This document shows positions 31,017 through 39,107 of a stretch of DNA of 64,000 nt, piece after piece. Within the stretch, counting starts at the first letter, position 1. Every line of letters starts with the position of its first letter. The notes below the pieces were generated by a model. It worked only from the letters and a program-made list of their open reading frames with translations, was not told where the DNA came from and did not search any database. This stretch comes from Bacillus gaemokensis. GTDB lineage: Bacteria > Bacillota > Bacilli > Bacillales > Bacillaceae_G. The stretch lies in assembly GCF_001590835.1 (NCBI RefSeq), contig NZ_LTAQ01000009.1, positions 21,179 to 85,178 on the forward strand, written 5' to 3'. The position numbers and the translations under genes were made by a program.

Positions 31017-31115
31017 ATGGTAATAGAAGGGGAAATTAAAGAAGTAAGCACGGAAAATGAGAGTGTATTTCTATTATCCCACTCAGTAGTGAAAAAGTGC
31101 TTTTTTTACAAGTGG

Positions 31116-31145
31116 AAAAAAGAGTCGTTCTAAGGCTCTTTTTTT
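31116..31145 (+). terminator. Rho-independent terminator
   Basis: AAAAAAGAGTC and GGCTCTTTTTTT downstream of the nucleotidase gene. Confidence 0.7.
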
Positions 31146-31146
31146 A

Positions 31147-31182
31147 TTTATCCTACTATTTGCGGGCGGTAATACTCCCACC
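31147..31182. repeat. Short palindromic element, copy 2 (partial)
   Basis: Shares the core of the element at 12192-12239 (TATCC..CTATTTGC.GGC..TAA..CTCCCA) but lacks the left outer arm that closes copy 1. It abuts the terminator of the nucleotidase gene. Confidence 0.5.
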
Positions 31183-31246
31183 TTCAAATTGGTAAGGGGA
31201 ATAATCAGTGAGGATAAAGAGAACTCTCACTGATTCAAGTTTTAAT

Positions 31247-32065
31247 TTACTTCTTATCGTTTTCATGAGTCCAAATAGATTTTGTATAAGCAATATTCAT
31301 ACCGCAGCGCACCATATTGTTTTGACTCACACTTCCAAAACGAGCTTGCCCAACGAGTAATGTACAATGTGATTCAAATGCTGTGTGTATACGTTTTTGG
31401 ATTAATAAAGTATGGCAACCTCTTCGCTGAAAATCTGGTAAAGTAGCAGAGGCAGTGAGGGAAGCTATGCCTTGATTCATATAAAGTACACCTATGCCCG
31501 CAGGAATATTTGCAATCGTCGCTATGTAAAAGTGCCATCCCGGTTTGTCGAAAAGGACTTGGTTATTTTGACATACGCCCTCTCTTGTAAACTCGGGCAT
31601 ACCAAATCCACGTATATAGATGTCAGCAAAAATATCAAACTCATCTTCTTCGAGTTTTCGAATTGAAAATTCTTGAGAATGAAGAGTTGGATAAGATTTT
31701 GGTAAGCCATATAATGCAGTATGAAAATCAGATTGATAAAATCCTTTTTCATGTAGATAGTGGAATAATTCAGGACTTGCATGAGCTGGGGGAATCTCAA
31801 ATCGGCAAGGAATTCCTAATGTTTTATAATAAGAAATGATTTCATCTATTTCCATTGTACTAGTAAATGTAATTCCTTTGACGGTATTAAAAGCAGGTCC
31901 AGAGATGATTTTTGATGAAAAAGCCATTGCGGCTCCAAAGTGCCTAATCTCTATTTGCATGGGATTCCCTTTCATTGTTTGTACAGCTAGTAATCTAGCG
32001 GATAACATGTCGATTTCTGCTTGCTCGATTTGTTTCGCTGAATGAAGTGTAATAGTAGGATTCAA
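31247..32065 (-). CDS. GNAT-family N-acetyltransferase
   Basis: The 272-residue protein has its GNAT acetyl-CoA-binding core near the C-terminus (IAGIGVLYMNQGIASLTASATLPDFQRRGCHTLLIQKRI; the QRRGCHTLL loop replaces the usual QxxGxG/A). The N-terminal half is an extra GNAT-like domain. The start is TTG 32065, preceded by CTGGAGGT; the longer in-frame N-terminus lacks a ribosome binding site. The substrate is unknown. It is monocistronic. Confidence 0.82.
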   Translation of the reverse strand: MNPTITLHSAKQIEQAEIDMLSARLLAVQTMKGNPMQIEIRHFGAAMAFSSKIISGPAFNTVKGITFTSTMEIDEIISYYKTLGIPCRFEIPPAHASPELFHYLHEKGFYQSDFHTALYGLPKSYPTLHSQEFSIRKLEEDEFDIFADIYIRGFGMPEFTREGVCQNNQVLFDKPGWHFYIATIANIPAGIGVLYMNQGIASLTASATLPDFQRRGCHTLLIQKRIHTAFESHCTLLVGQARFGSVSQNNMVRCGMNIAYTKSIWTHENDKK

Positions 32066-32234
32066 TGTGTTACCTCCAGTATAATGCTTTAGTTTATATA
32101 TATTTACAATGTATGAATACGACTCTAATACCATTTTTCCTTTTGGAATTTAGGGGAAGTAGGAAGTTTTTTATGGAAGGAAAATGGAAGATTACTGTCG
32201 AAGGGAGTAGAAACAGAATAAAGGTGGTGCTCTC

Positions 32235-32438
32235 ATGCGAAAAAAAGAGGTACATACATGCTCTTATTGTGGCTCTAACAATATTGGAGAAGGTGAGTTT
32301 GTTGGATATGCACAATTAAGAAAAAAAGAGACGATGTTTACATCTTCTCCAGTGGATGCCTATATTTGTACAGATTGTGGAAGTGTACTTCTGTTAAAAG
32401 TGCGAAACTATCAAAAATTTAAGGAAAAGCCATTATGA
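32235..32438 (+). CDS. Small zinc-ribbon protein
   Basis: The 67-residue product has two CxxC knuckles (HTCSYCGSNN and YICTDCGSV) 31 residues apart, the pattern of a stand-alone zinc ribbon. It ends with a basic tail. A moderate GGTGG site precedes ATG 32235. The stop overlaps the ATG of the next reading frame (ATGA), implying a former operon with an acetyltransferase gene. The function is unknown. Confidence 0.72.
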   Translation: MRKKEVHTCSYCGSNNIGEGEFVGYAQLRKKETMFTSSPVDAYICTDCGSVLLLKVRNYQKFKEKPL

Positions 32439-32542
32439 GAAATGGAAAAGAGAAGTATCCAATATTACATACAAATCGTCTTATGTTAAGAAGAATTGAT
32501 GTAAGAGATATTTCATTACATATGGTATACATAATGAAATAA
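32435..32542 (+). pseudogene. N-terminal fragment of a RimJ-like acetyltransferase
   Basis: A 35-codon frame coupled by ATGA to the zinc-ribbon gene reads KYPILHTNRLMLRRIDVRDI. This is the classic start of RimJ/RimL-type GNAT proteins (about 180 residues when whole). It then runs into LHMVYIMK and a stop, directly followed by a terminator. The rest of the gene is deleted. Confidence 0.65.
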
Positions 32543-32583
32543 ATAGAGGAGGGTAACCATATAAGGTGACTCTCCTCTATTTA
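32541..32583 (+). terminator. Rho-independent terminator
   Basis: AAATAGAGGAG pairs with CTCCTCTATTT, directly after the truncated acetyltransferase frame. Confidence 0.82.
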
Positions 32584-32633
32584 TTTCTTATACTGTTCTA
32601 AATTTATACAAAATAATAGAAACGAGGAAGTAT

Positions 32634-32696
32634 ATGAAGAAAAGAGAGGAAGAGTTTCAAAGTATTATGGAAATAAAACAAATGAAAGTAGTATAG
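32634..32696 (+). other. Possible 20-residue reading frame in the 32.58-32.87 kb gap
   Basis: ATG 32634 follows GAGGAAG and encodes a charged helix MKKREEEFQSIMEIKQMKVV before a TAG. It could be a small peptide or the start of a lost gene. Apart from the promoter and cre-like site near its right end I see nothing else in this gap. Confidence 0.2.
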
Positions 32697-32824
32697 TCAT
32701 AGAAAAAGATACGAGATCGAGAGACAGGGAATAGGAGGGTTACTATAAATCAATTAGAAAATTATTTCTGCGGAAATAATTCAGAAAATACAGAAATATT
32801 ACACTTTTAATTATAGAAGTTTGG

Positions 32825-32853
32825 TATAATATATAAAAATGAAAACGCTTTAA
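32825..32853 (+). promoter_or_regulatory. -10 element and cre-like operator upstream of the acyl-CoA ligase
   Basis: TATAAT at 32825-32830 is followed by ATGAAAACGCTTTAA (32839-32853), whose TGAAAACGCTTT core fits a CcpA catabolite-responsive element. The site lies at or just after the expected transcription start, where CcpA binding represses. No good -35 box is visible. Confidence 0.6.
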
Positions 32854-32871
32854 CAGGAGGTTGGGACAAAG

Positions 32872-34491
32872 ATGATGATGGATGTGCCATTAACAATTAG
32901 TTCTATGATAGAAAGGGCAGAAAAGTTGTTTCCAAAGAAAGAAATTGTTTCGCGTACACATGATACGATTACAATTCTAACGTATAAGCAATTGGGAGAA
33001 CGGACACGAAGACTCTCTAGTGCGTTAAAGAAATTAGGAATAAAAGAAGGGGAGCGTGTTGGAACTTTGGCATGGAATCATCATCGCCACGTGGAAGCGT
33101 ATTTCGCGATTCCAAGCATTGGATCTGTACTGCATACAATTAATATTCGCTTATCCCCCGGGCATATTTCCTATATCATTAGACACGCAGAAGACCGTAT
33201 TTTACTCGTTGATGAAGATCTTGTGCCTCTTGTTGAAAAAATTCAAGATGAATTATCGAATGTACAAGCTTATATTATTATGACTGACAAAGAAGAGCTT
33301 CCAGAAACATCACTTCAACCCATTTTTCATTATGAACAAATTCTTGCAGAAGGAGATTCTGATTTCCCATTCTTAAAAGATATTGATGAAAATACACCAG
33401 CAGGTATGTGTTATACGTCAGCAACGACAGGAAATCCAAAAGGTGTTGTATATACACATCGCAGTACGGTACTTCATTGTATGGCTCTAGGACTCGCAGA
33501 TACATCAGCATTATCTGAAAGTGATGCTGCAATGGCAATTGTTCCAATGTTCCATGTAAATGCTTGGGGATTACCTTTTGCAGCAACATGGTTTGGCTCA
33601 AAACAAGTTTTACCGGGTCCGATGTTTACACCGAAAATTTTACTGGAAATGATTCAGAATGAAAAAGTGACGTTAGCTGCTGGGGTACCAACGATTTGGC
33701 TTGGTGTTTTGCAGGAATTAGAAAATAATAATTATGATTTATCAAGTATGAAGCGAATTTTATGTGGGGGTGCAGCAGCACCTAAAAGCGTGATAGCAGC
33801 GTTTGAACAGAAATATAACGTTCCTTTTGTACATGCATATGGTATGACGGAAACAAGTCCACTTGTGACACTTGCAAGGTTAAAAAGCTATGAAACAGAT
33901 TTATCTTATGAAGAACAACTTGAGATTCGATCAAAGCAAGGATATCTTGTACCAGGCGTTGAGATGAAAGTAGTTGGCGCAGGTGGAGAGGTAAAATGGG
34001 GTGGAGCTGAGATGGGGGAACTATGCTTACGAGCACCATGGATTGCAGCGAGCTATTATAACGATGAACGTACTGTAGAAGGGTTCCGTGATGGATGGTT
34101 ATACACAGGAGATGTCGTTACAGTTGACGAAGAAGGCTGTATTAAAATTGTTGATCGCACAAAAGATGTCATTAAAAGTGGTGGTGAATGGATTTCATCC
34201 GTTGATTTAGAGAATGCCTTAATGGCACATGAAGCAATATTTGAAGCAGCAGTTGTTGCAGTTCCGCACCCGCAGTGGCAAGAACGTCCAGTTGCATGTG
34301 TTGTGCAAAAACAAAATAGTTCTGTAACGAAAGAAGAGTTATATGAGTTTTTGCGACCACAGTTTGCGAAGTGGTGGTTGCCTGATGATATTGTATTTAT
34401 GGAGGAGATTCCAAAAACATCGGTTGGGAAATTTTTGAAGCAAGAGTTACGAAAAGAACTAGAGCATTTGCATAGAGGCAGTGAAAAGTAA
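32872..34491 (+). CDS. Fatty-acyl-CoA synthetase (AMP-dependent ligase)
   Basis: The 539-residue enzyme of the ANL superfamily has P-loop YTSATTGNPKGVVYTHRS (Ala for the usual Gly), AYGMTETSPLVTL, WLYTGDVVTVDEEG, the hinge IVDRTKDVIKSGGEWISSVDLE, and the C-terminal lysine in PKTSVGKFLKQ. It activates a medium- or long-chain acid to its CoA thioester in the cytoplasm. AACAGGAGG precedes ATG 32872. A cre-like site upstream suggests glucose repression, as expected for a fatty acid degradation enzyme. Confidence 0.93.
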   Translation: MMMDVPLTISSMIERAEKLFPKKEIVSRTHDTITILTYKQLGERTRRLSSALKKLGIKEGERVGTLAWNHHRHVEAYFAIPSIGSVLHTINIRLSPGHISYIIRHAEDRILLVDEDLVPLVEKIQDELSNVQAYIIMTDKEELPETSLQPIFHYEQILAEGDSDFPFLKDIDENTPAGMCYTSATTGNPKGVVYTHRSTVLHCMALGLADTSALSESDAAMAIVPMFHVNAWGLPFAATWFGSKQVLPGPMFTPKILLEMIQNEKVTLAAGVPTIWLGVLQELENNNYDLSSMKRILCGGAAAPKSVIAAFEQKYNVPFVHAYGMTETSPLVTLARLKSYETDLSYEEQLEIRSKQGYLVPGVEMKVVGAGGEVKWGGAEMGELCLRAPWIAASYYNDERTVEGFRDGWLYTGDVVTVDEEGCIKIVDRTKDVIKSGGEWISSVDLENALMAHEAIFEAAVVAVPHPQWQERPVACVVQKQNSSVTKEELYEFLRPQFAKWWLPDDIVFMEEIPKTSVGKFLKQELRKELEHLHRGSEK

Positions 34492-34494
34492 TAT

Positions 34495-34530
34495 AAAAAG
34501 GCGGTTCATACCGGTATGAATCGCCTTTTT
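34495..34530 (+). terminator. Rho-independent terminator
   Basis: AAAAAGGCGGTTCATACC pairs with GGTATGAATCGCCTTTTT. Confidence 0.9.
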
Positions 34531-34590
34531 ATATTGAATCATGTTAATTTATAGTGTTTTCAATTGTTAGCTTGAAATAATACTCATTTA

Positions 34591-34642
34591 TGTTAACTAA
34601 AAAATAATTAATGTTGACAGTAAGGGTGAGGGAAGTTAAAAT
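34591..34642 (+). promoter_or_regulatory. BirA-type biotin operator 1 overlapping a promoter
   Basis: TGTTAAC (34591-34597), exactly 15 nt, then GTTGACA (34613-34619) is the inverted-repeat layout of Bacillus BirA operators. TTGACA at 34614, a 17-nt spacer and TAAAAT at 34637 make a sigma-A promoter whose -35 box is the right half-site, so BirA-biotinoyl-AMP would block it. Confidence 0.8.
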
Positions 34643-34654
34643 GTTTTTGAGAAA

Positions 34655-34683
34655 TGTTATCTTGAAATTATATATAGTTTACA
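34655..34683 (+). promoter_or_regulatory. BirA-type biotin operator 2
   Basis: TGTTATC (34655-34661), 15 nt, GTTTACA (34677-34683). It repeats the spacing of operator 1 with two half-site mismatches and lies just downstream of the expected transcription start and 20 bp before bioY. Confidence 0.6.
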
Positions 34684-34702
34684 AATAGGAGAAGTAAAAA
34701 AC

Positions 34703-35278
34703 ATGAATACAAAGAATTTAGTTTTTGTTGCTTTATTTAGTGCGATTATGGGGGTATTAGGATTGGTACCACCGATTGCGCTTTCTGTTACGCCTGTTCC
34801 AATTACTTTACAAACTCTTGGCGTAATGCTTGCAGGTGGATTGCTTGGATCTCGGCTTGGTGCGTTAAGTCAAATGGTTTTCTTACTTGTTGTAGGAGTA
34901 GGGGCACCATTATTAGCCGGTGGCCGTGGTGGACCAGGTGTATTTGTTAGTCCGAGTGCAGGGTATTTAATTGGCTATATTGTTGGAGCGTTTGTGATAG
35001 GTTATCTTGTAGAACGTTTACGTCAAGTATCTGTTATAAAAGTATTTTTGATTAATATAATTGGCGGTATTCTAGTTGTTTATATATTTGGTGTGACTGT
35101 CCAATCATTTATAATGGACATCTCTATATGGCATGCTATGAAAGTAAGTGTCGTATTTTTACCAGGAGATTTCATTAAAGCTGTGATAGCAGCAATTCTT
35201 GTACCTAGATTACATCGTTCATTGAAACACATAATTAAGCCTGCTTTAAAGAACAATAAAATCTCAAATGCGGGATGA
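34703..35278 (+). CDS. bioY: BioY family biotin transporter
   Basis: The 191-residue S-component of an ECF transporter has six membrane helices. BioY motifs are TPVPITLQTLGVMLAGGLLG and the glycine-rich RGGPGVFVSPSAGYLIGYI. It captures biotin at the membrane and works with a shared EcfAT module encoded elsewhere. It heads an operon with an acyl-CoA synthetase and a thiolase, the same order as B. subtilis yhfU-yhfT-yhfS, a BirA regulon member. Two BirA-type operators precede it. Confidence 0.95.
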   Translation: MNTKNLVFVALFSAIMGVLGLVPPIALSVTPVPITLQTLGVMLAGGLLGSRLGALSQMVFLLVVGVGAPLLAGGRGGPGVFVSPSAGYLIGYIVGAFVIGYLVERLRQVSVIKVFLINIIGGILVVYIFGVTVQSFIMDISIWHAMKVSVVFLPGDFIKAVIAAILVPRLHRSLKHIIKPALKNNKISNAG

Positions 35279-35330
35279 AATGTAGGAAACACGTATTAAC
35301 GTGTTTCTTTTTGTTATCTGAAAGGAAAGG

Positions 35331-36803
35331 ATGAAAGTAGTGGGAATCACGTCGTCTTATAGGAAGCATGCTTGTTTCCATCCTAATAAAATAGCGATAA
35401 AAGAAAATAGTAGGTTACTAACATATAAAGAATGGAACGAATCGGTTTGCCAAGTTGCTAATTGGCTTAACGAAGAAAAAACAACGAATAAAACGATTGC
35501 GATTTTATTAGAGAATCGCATGGAATTTTTACAGCTTTTTGCAGGTGCTGCAATGGCAGGATGGGTTTGCGTACCGCTTGATTTAAAGTGGAAACAAGAT
35601 GAGCTTAAGGAGAGGATAAATCTTGCTAATCCATCCATTGTAATTGCTGAACAATATAAGATGAGTGAAATATCTCTAATATCTGGAAAGATATTTCCTA
35701 TTCATGAATGGAATCAAATAATAGGTGACCAGTTAAATACATATCATTCTTCAGAAAACGTGAAAAGTCATCCATTTTATATGGGATTTACATCGGGATC
35801 AACTGGGAAAGCAAAGGCATTTCTTCGTGCGCAGGAGTCTTGGGTACATAGTTTTGATTGCAATGTTTATGATTTTCATATGAAGAATGATGATTCTATC
35901 TTGTTGGCGGGCACATTTGTTCATTCTCTTTTTCTATATGGTGCAATGAGTGCTTTATATTTAGGACAAACGCTGTATCTTGTAGAAAAATTCATCCCAA
36001 ATCATATTTTATCTATATTGGAACAAGAAAATATTTCAGTGATGTATGTAGTTCCGACAATGCTAGAGGCATTATATAAAGAAGAAAGAATGATTGAACA
36101 AGAAATAAAGATTATTTCCTCAGGTGCAAAATGGGAAGCTGAAGCAAAAAAGAAAATAAAAAATGTGTTCCCATATGCCAAAAGATATGAATTTTATGGT
36201 GCTTCTGAATTAAGTTTTGTTACAGCACTAACAGATGTAGAAAGTAAAAGAAAAGCAGCTTCGGTTGGAAAGCCATGTCATAATGTACAAGTTCGGATAT
36301 GTAATGAAAAGGGTAAAGAATTACAGCAAGGTGAAATTGGAATTGTTTATGTAAAAAGTGATCAGTTTTTTATGGGATATTTACTGAACGGAGACTTATC
36401 TTGTCAAGTTACAGAAGACGGTTGGATGACTGTACATGATATAGGTTTTGTGGATGAGGAAGGATTTATTTATATAGTAGGAAGAGAAAAAAATATGATT
36501 TTATTTGGAGGCATTAACATTTTCCCAGAAGAGATAGAGAGTGTATTATGCAATCATCCAAAGGTCGAGGAAATCGTAATTATTGGTATGAAGGATAGAT
36601 ATTGGGGTGAAAAGCCTGTTGCAATGGTAAAAGGAAGGGTGACGAAGCAAGAACTAAAAAGTTTTTGTTTACAGCGACTATCATCCTTTAAAATCCCGAA
36701 AGAGTGGTATTTTGTTGAGGGGATTCCGCATACGAGTAGCGGGAAAATTGCCCGTGAAGTAGCAAAAAGTATAATCGAAAACCAGGAGAAAGCTTATGAA
36801 TAG
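35331..36803 (+). CDS. yhfT: YhfT-like acyl-CoA synthetase
   Basis: The 490-residue ANL-superfamily ligase has MGFTSGSTGKAKAFLRAQ (P-loop with Ala replacing the usual Pro), YEFYGASELSFVTAL, VHDIGFVDEEGFIYIVGREKNMILFGG and the C-terminal PHTSSGKIAREV lysine. It lies 53 nt after bioY and overlaps the thiolase gene by 8 nt. Its place in a biotin-controlled operon suggests that it activates an acyl precursor linked to biotin or fatty acid synthesis. The substrate is unknown. Confidence 0.88.
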   Translation: MKVVGITSSYRKHACFHPNKIAIKENSRLLTYKEWNESVCQVANWLNEEKTTNKTIAILLENRMEFLQLFAGAAMAGWVCVPLDLKWKQDELKERINLANPSIVIAEQYKMSEISLISGKIFPIHEWNQIIGDQLNTYHSSENVKSHPFYMGFTSGSTGKAKAFLRAQESWVHSFDCNVYDFHMKNDDSILLAGTFVHSLFLYGAMSALYLGQTLYLVEKFIPNHILSILEQENISVMYVVPTMLEALYKEERMIEQEIKIISSGAKWEAEAKKKIKNVFPYAKRYEFYGASELSFVTALTDVESKRKAASVGKPCHNVQVRICNEKGKELQQGEIGIVYVKSDQFFMGYLLNGDLSCQVTEDGWMTVHDIGFVDEEGFIYIVGREKNMILFGGINIFPEEIESVLCNHPKVEEIVIIGMKDRYWGEKPVAMVKGRVTKQELKSFCLQRLSSFKIPKEWYFVEGIPHTSSGKIAREVAKSIIENQEKAYE

Positions 36804-37893
36804 AGCGGTTATTGTAGAGGCAAAGCGAACGCCGATTGGTAAGAAGAGCAGTATATTTAAAGAGTATGAGGTTCAGCAGTTGGTAGCGCCTTTACTGAAG
36901 CGCTTGAGTGAAGGAATCGAGCATGAAATAGACGATGTAATATTAGGAAATATTGTTGGACCAGGCGGCAATGTTGCGCGGCTATCGGTACTTGAAGCTG
37001 GGCTACCTTATAGAGTACCAGGTGTCACAATTGATCGTCAGTGTGGCGCAGGATTAGAAGCGATTCGAATGGCTTGCCACCTTATTCAAGGAGGGGCAGG
37101 GGCTTGCTACATTGCTGGTGGTGTCGAAAGTACAAGTACATCTCCTTTTCAGAAGAGGGCTCGCTTTTCACCAGATTTTATCGGAGATCCAGATATGGGG
37201 ATGGCTGCTGAATATGTAGCGGAGTACTACAGAATTACAAGGGATATGCAAGATGAGTATGCTTGTTTAAGTTATAAAAGAACATTAGAAGCACTAGAAA
37301 AAGGGAGGTTACAAGAAGAAATTATTCCGATTTCTTCAAATATAACAGAGGATGAAACAATCAAGTTTGGAATGAATTATGAACGAATAATAAAAAAAAC
37401 AAGACCGGCTTTTTTACAAGAAGGAACAGTAACAGCAGGTAATTCCTGTGGTGTAAATGATGGAGCCTGCGCTGTGCTTGTAATGGAGGAAGAAAGAGCT
37501 CATGAACTTGGTTATACGCCAATTCTTCGCTTTATTCATAGTGCTATTGTTGGCGTAGATCCGCATTTACCAGGGAGTGGTCCTATATTTGCTGTGCAAA
37601 AGTTATTACAGCAGCAGAACTTATCAATAGAAGATGTTGATTATATTGAAATGAATGAAGCCTTTGCTGCTAAGATTGTGGCCTGTGCCCAAGAATTGCA
37701 AATCCCGTATGAAAAGCTAAATGTGAACGGTGGAGCGATTGCTCTTGGTCATCCATATGGTGCATCCGGGGCTATGCTTGTAACTCGGTTATTCTATCAA
37801 GTACAAAGAGGAAAGGCGAAATATGTAATAGCAACATTAGGCATCGGTGGAGGAATTGGACTTGCTTTATTATTTGAAAAAGTAGAGAACTAG
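36796..37893 (+). CDS. yhfS: YhfS-like thiolase (second catalytic cysteine missing)
   Basis: The 365-residue thiolase-fold protein is shorter than the usual 390 or so. The nucleophile Cys is present in [12 protein letters not shown], Asn-Glu in [10 protein letters not shown] and the His in [11 protein letters not shown]. The C-terminal cysteine loop, normally C-x-G in CIGGG, reads ATLGIGGG here, so the general acid/base Cys is a Gly. Coupled to yhfT. It may condense or load acyl groups rather than act as a classical thiolase. Confidence 0.88.
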   Translation: MNRAVIVEAKRTPIGKKSSIFKEYEVQQLVAPLLKRLSEGIEHEIDDVILGNIVGPGGNVARLSVLEAGLPYRVPGVTIDRQCGAGLEAIRMACHLIQGGAGACYIAGGVESTSTSPFQKRARFSPDFIGDPDMGMAAEYVAEYYRITRDMQDEYACLSYKRTLEALEKGRLQEEIIPISSNITEDETIKFGMNYERIIKKTRPAFLQEGTVTAGNSCGVNDGACAVLVMEEERAHELGYTPILRFIHSAIVGVDPHLPGSGPIFAVQKLLQQQNLSIEDVDYIEMNEAFAAKIVACAQELQIPYEKLNVNGGAIALGHPYGASGAMLVTRLFYQVQRGKAKYVIATLGIGGGIGLALLFEKVEN

Positions 37894-37916
37894 AAAGAAA
37901 TCTAGTTCTCTACTTT
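37881..37916. terminator. Bidirectional terminator overlapping two gene ends
   Basis: GTAGAGAACTAG pairs with CTAGTTCTCTAC, flanked by A and T runs. It spans the stop codons of the thiolase and of the convergent DUF6434 gene. Confidence 0.9.
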
Positions 37917-38477
37917 TTTTGGTTCATAGGCATTGCTACCAGGTTTTGCTTTTATTTCTTTCCAGGCAGCGATAGCGTCGGATTTTGATTTCCCTTGATT
38001 ATTGGAGTCTTGAAAAAAGGCACGTGTAAAGCGATTGTATTCAAATTGTGTACCGATGTCTGTTTTATACGAAGGATCCTTTTTTCTTTCTTGTTCTTCA
38101 TACCAAAACTTCACAGCATCCTCATATGTTCTTCCGATATTTTCTTTAAAAAAATTTTGAAGTGCTACTGTAAAGCGAAATTTTAATCCAATTATGTCTT
38201 TGAAAAAAGCACGAACATCTTCACTACAGCGGTGATTTTCAGTAATAATTGTTTGTAGAGAAAATGGTTCATGAGACGGAAGTGTAATTTTCTTTTTGGA
38301 TGTTTTTTGTTTTTCAGGTACTTTACCTGTAGTCAAAAAAGCTATAATACATTCAGTAATTTCTATTTTAGAGGTTGGTAAACCATATTCACGGCAAAAT
38401 TCCTGTAACTCTGTTTTTAGCCAGTAATAATTTTTAAAGTCTTTAATTTGTATGTTTCGTGTTAAAGGTGGACGCAT
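37902..38477 (-). CDS. SAP-like / DUF6434 domain protein
   Basis: The 191-residue basic protein has an N-terminal SAP-like helical part (MRPPLTRNIQIKDFKNYYWLKTELQEFCREYGL). The C-terminal DUF6434 region contains VRAFFKDIIGLKFRF, GRTYEDAVKFWYEEQ and QFEYNRFTRAFF. SAP modules bind nucleic acid, so a DNA-related role is plausible but unproven. ATG 38477 is preferred; the GTG nine bases upstream is the alternative. It is monocistronic. Confidence 0.8.
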   Translation of the reverse strand: MRPPLTRNIQIKDFKNYYWLKTELQEFCREYGLPTSKIEITECIIAFLTTGKVPEKQKTSKKKITLPSHEPFSLQTIITENHRCSEDVRAFFKDIIGLKFRFTVALQNFFKENIGRTYEDAVKFWYEEQERKKDPSYKTDIGTQFEYNRFTRAFFQDSNNQGKSKSDAIAAWKEIKAKPGSNAYEPKKVEN

Positions 38478-38609
38478 AGAAATCACTTATTTCTTCCATA
38501 ATTTTCTTTTATTACAAAACGTATGTTCTTTTTGTGAAAGGATTTTAGCTAATAATCTAGAATGATATAACTTAGAAGTCATATGTATGGAATGAAAAGG
38601 AGAGACGAC

Positions 38610-39053
38610 ATGAATCATTTACTACAAGTTCGAGCAACTGGAATTTTAATTGAAGAAGGAAAACTGTTAATCGTGAAACAAAAAGTTTCTGATCGAAATT
38701 GGTCTTTGCCAGGAGGGAGGGTAGAAAATGGAGAAACATTAGAAGAGGCGATCATTCGAGAAATGAAAGAGGAAACGGGATTAGAAACTAGAATTAAGAA
38801 ATTGCTATATATTTGTGATAAAACGGATGCTGTACCATCGCTATTACATATTACGTTTTTACTTGAAAAAGTGTCGGGAGAAATAAAATTACCATCTAAT
38901 GAATTTGACCATAACCCAATTCATGATGTGAAAATGGTACCAATAAAGGAATTAGGTGCGTATCATTTTTCTGAGACATTTATTCAGCTTATTGAAAAAG
39001 GATTTCCTAATGCGGGCACTTATCAAGGGCTGAAACAAAATATTGGCTTGTAA
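38610..39053 (+). CDS. NUDIX hydrolase
   Basis: The 147-residue enzyme has an intact Nudix box (GGRVENGETLEEAIIREMKEETGLE; pattern GX5EX7REUXEEXGU) near residues 35-60. It hydrolyses a nucleoside diphosphate linked to another moiety, with Mg2+. AAAAGGAGAG lies just before ATG 38610; a longer frame from 38583 reads through this site and is rejected. The substrate is unknown. Confidence 0.92.
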   Translation: MNHLLQVRATGILIEEGKLLIVKQKVSDRNWSLPGGRVENGETLEEAIIREMKEETGLETRIKKLLYICDKTDAVPSLLHITFLLEKVSGEIKLPSNEFDHNPIHDVKMVPIKELGAYHFSETFIQLIEKGFPNAGTYQGLKQNIGL

Positions 39054-39055
39054 AA

Positions 39056-39092
39056 TAAAACATAAAGGATAGCGTGATGCTATCCTTTATGG
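39056..39092. terminator. Hairpin terminator
   Basis: CATAAAGGATAGC pairs with GCTATCCTTTATG between convergent genes. Confidence 0.75.
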
Positions 39093-39107
39093 AATAAACT
39101 AAATTTT

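Noticed and set aside
34561-34597. A third BirA half-site pair beginning TGTTAGC at 34565
   Set aside because: The position 15 nt on reads a poor match to GTTAACA; only the left half resembles an operator.
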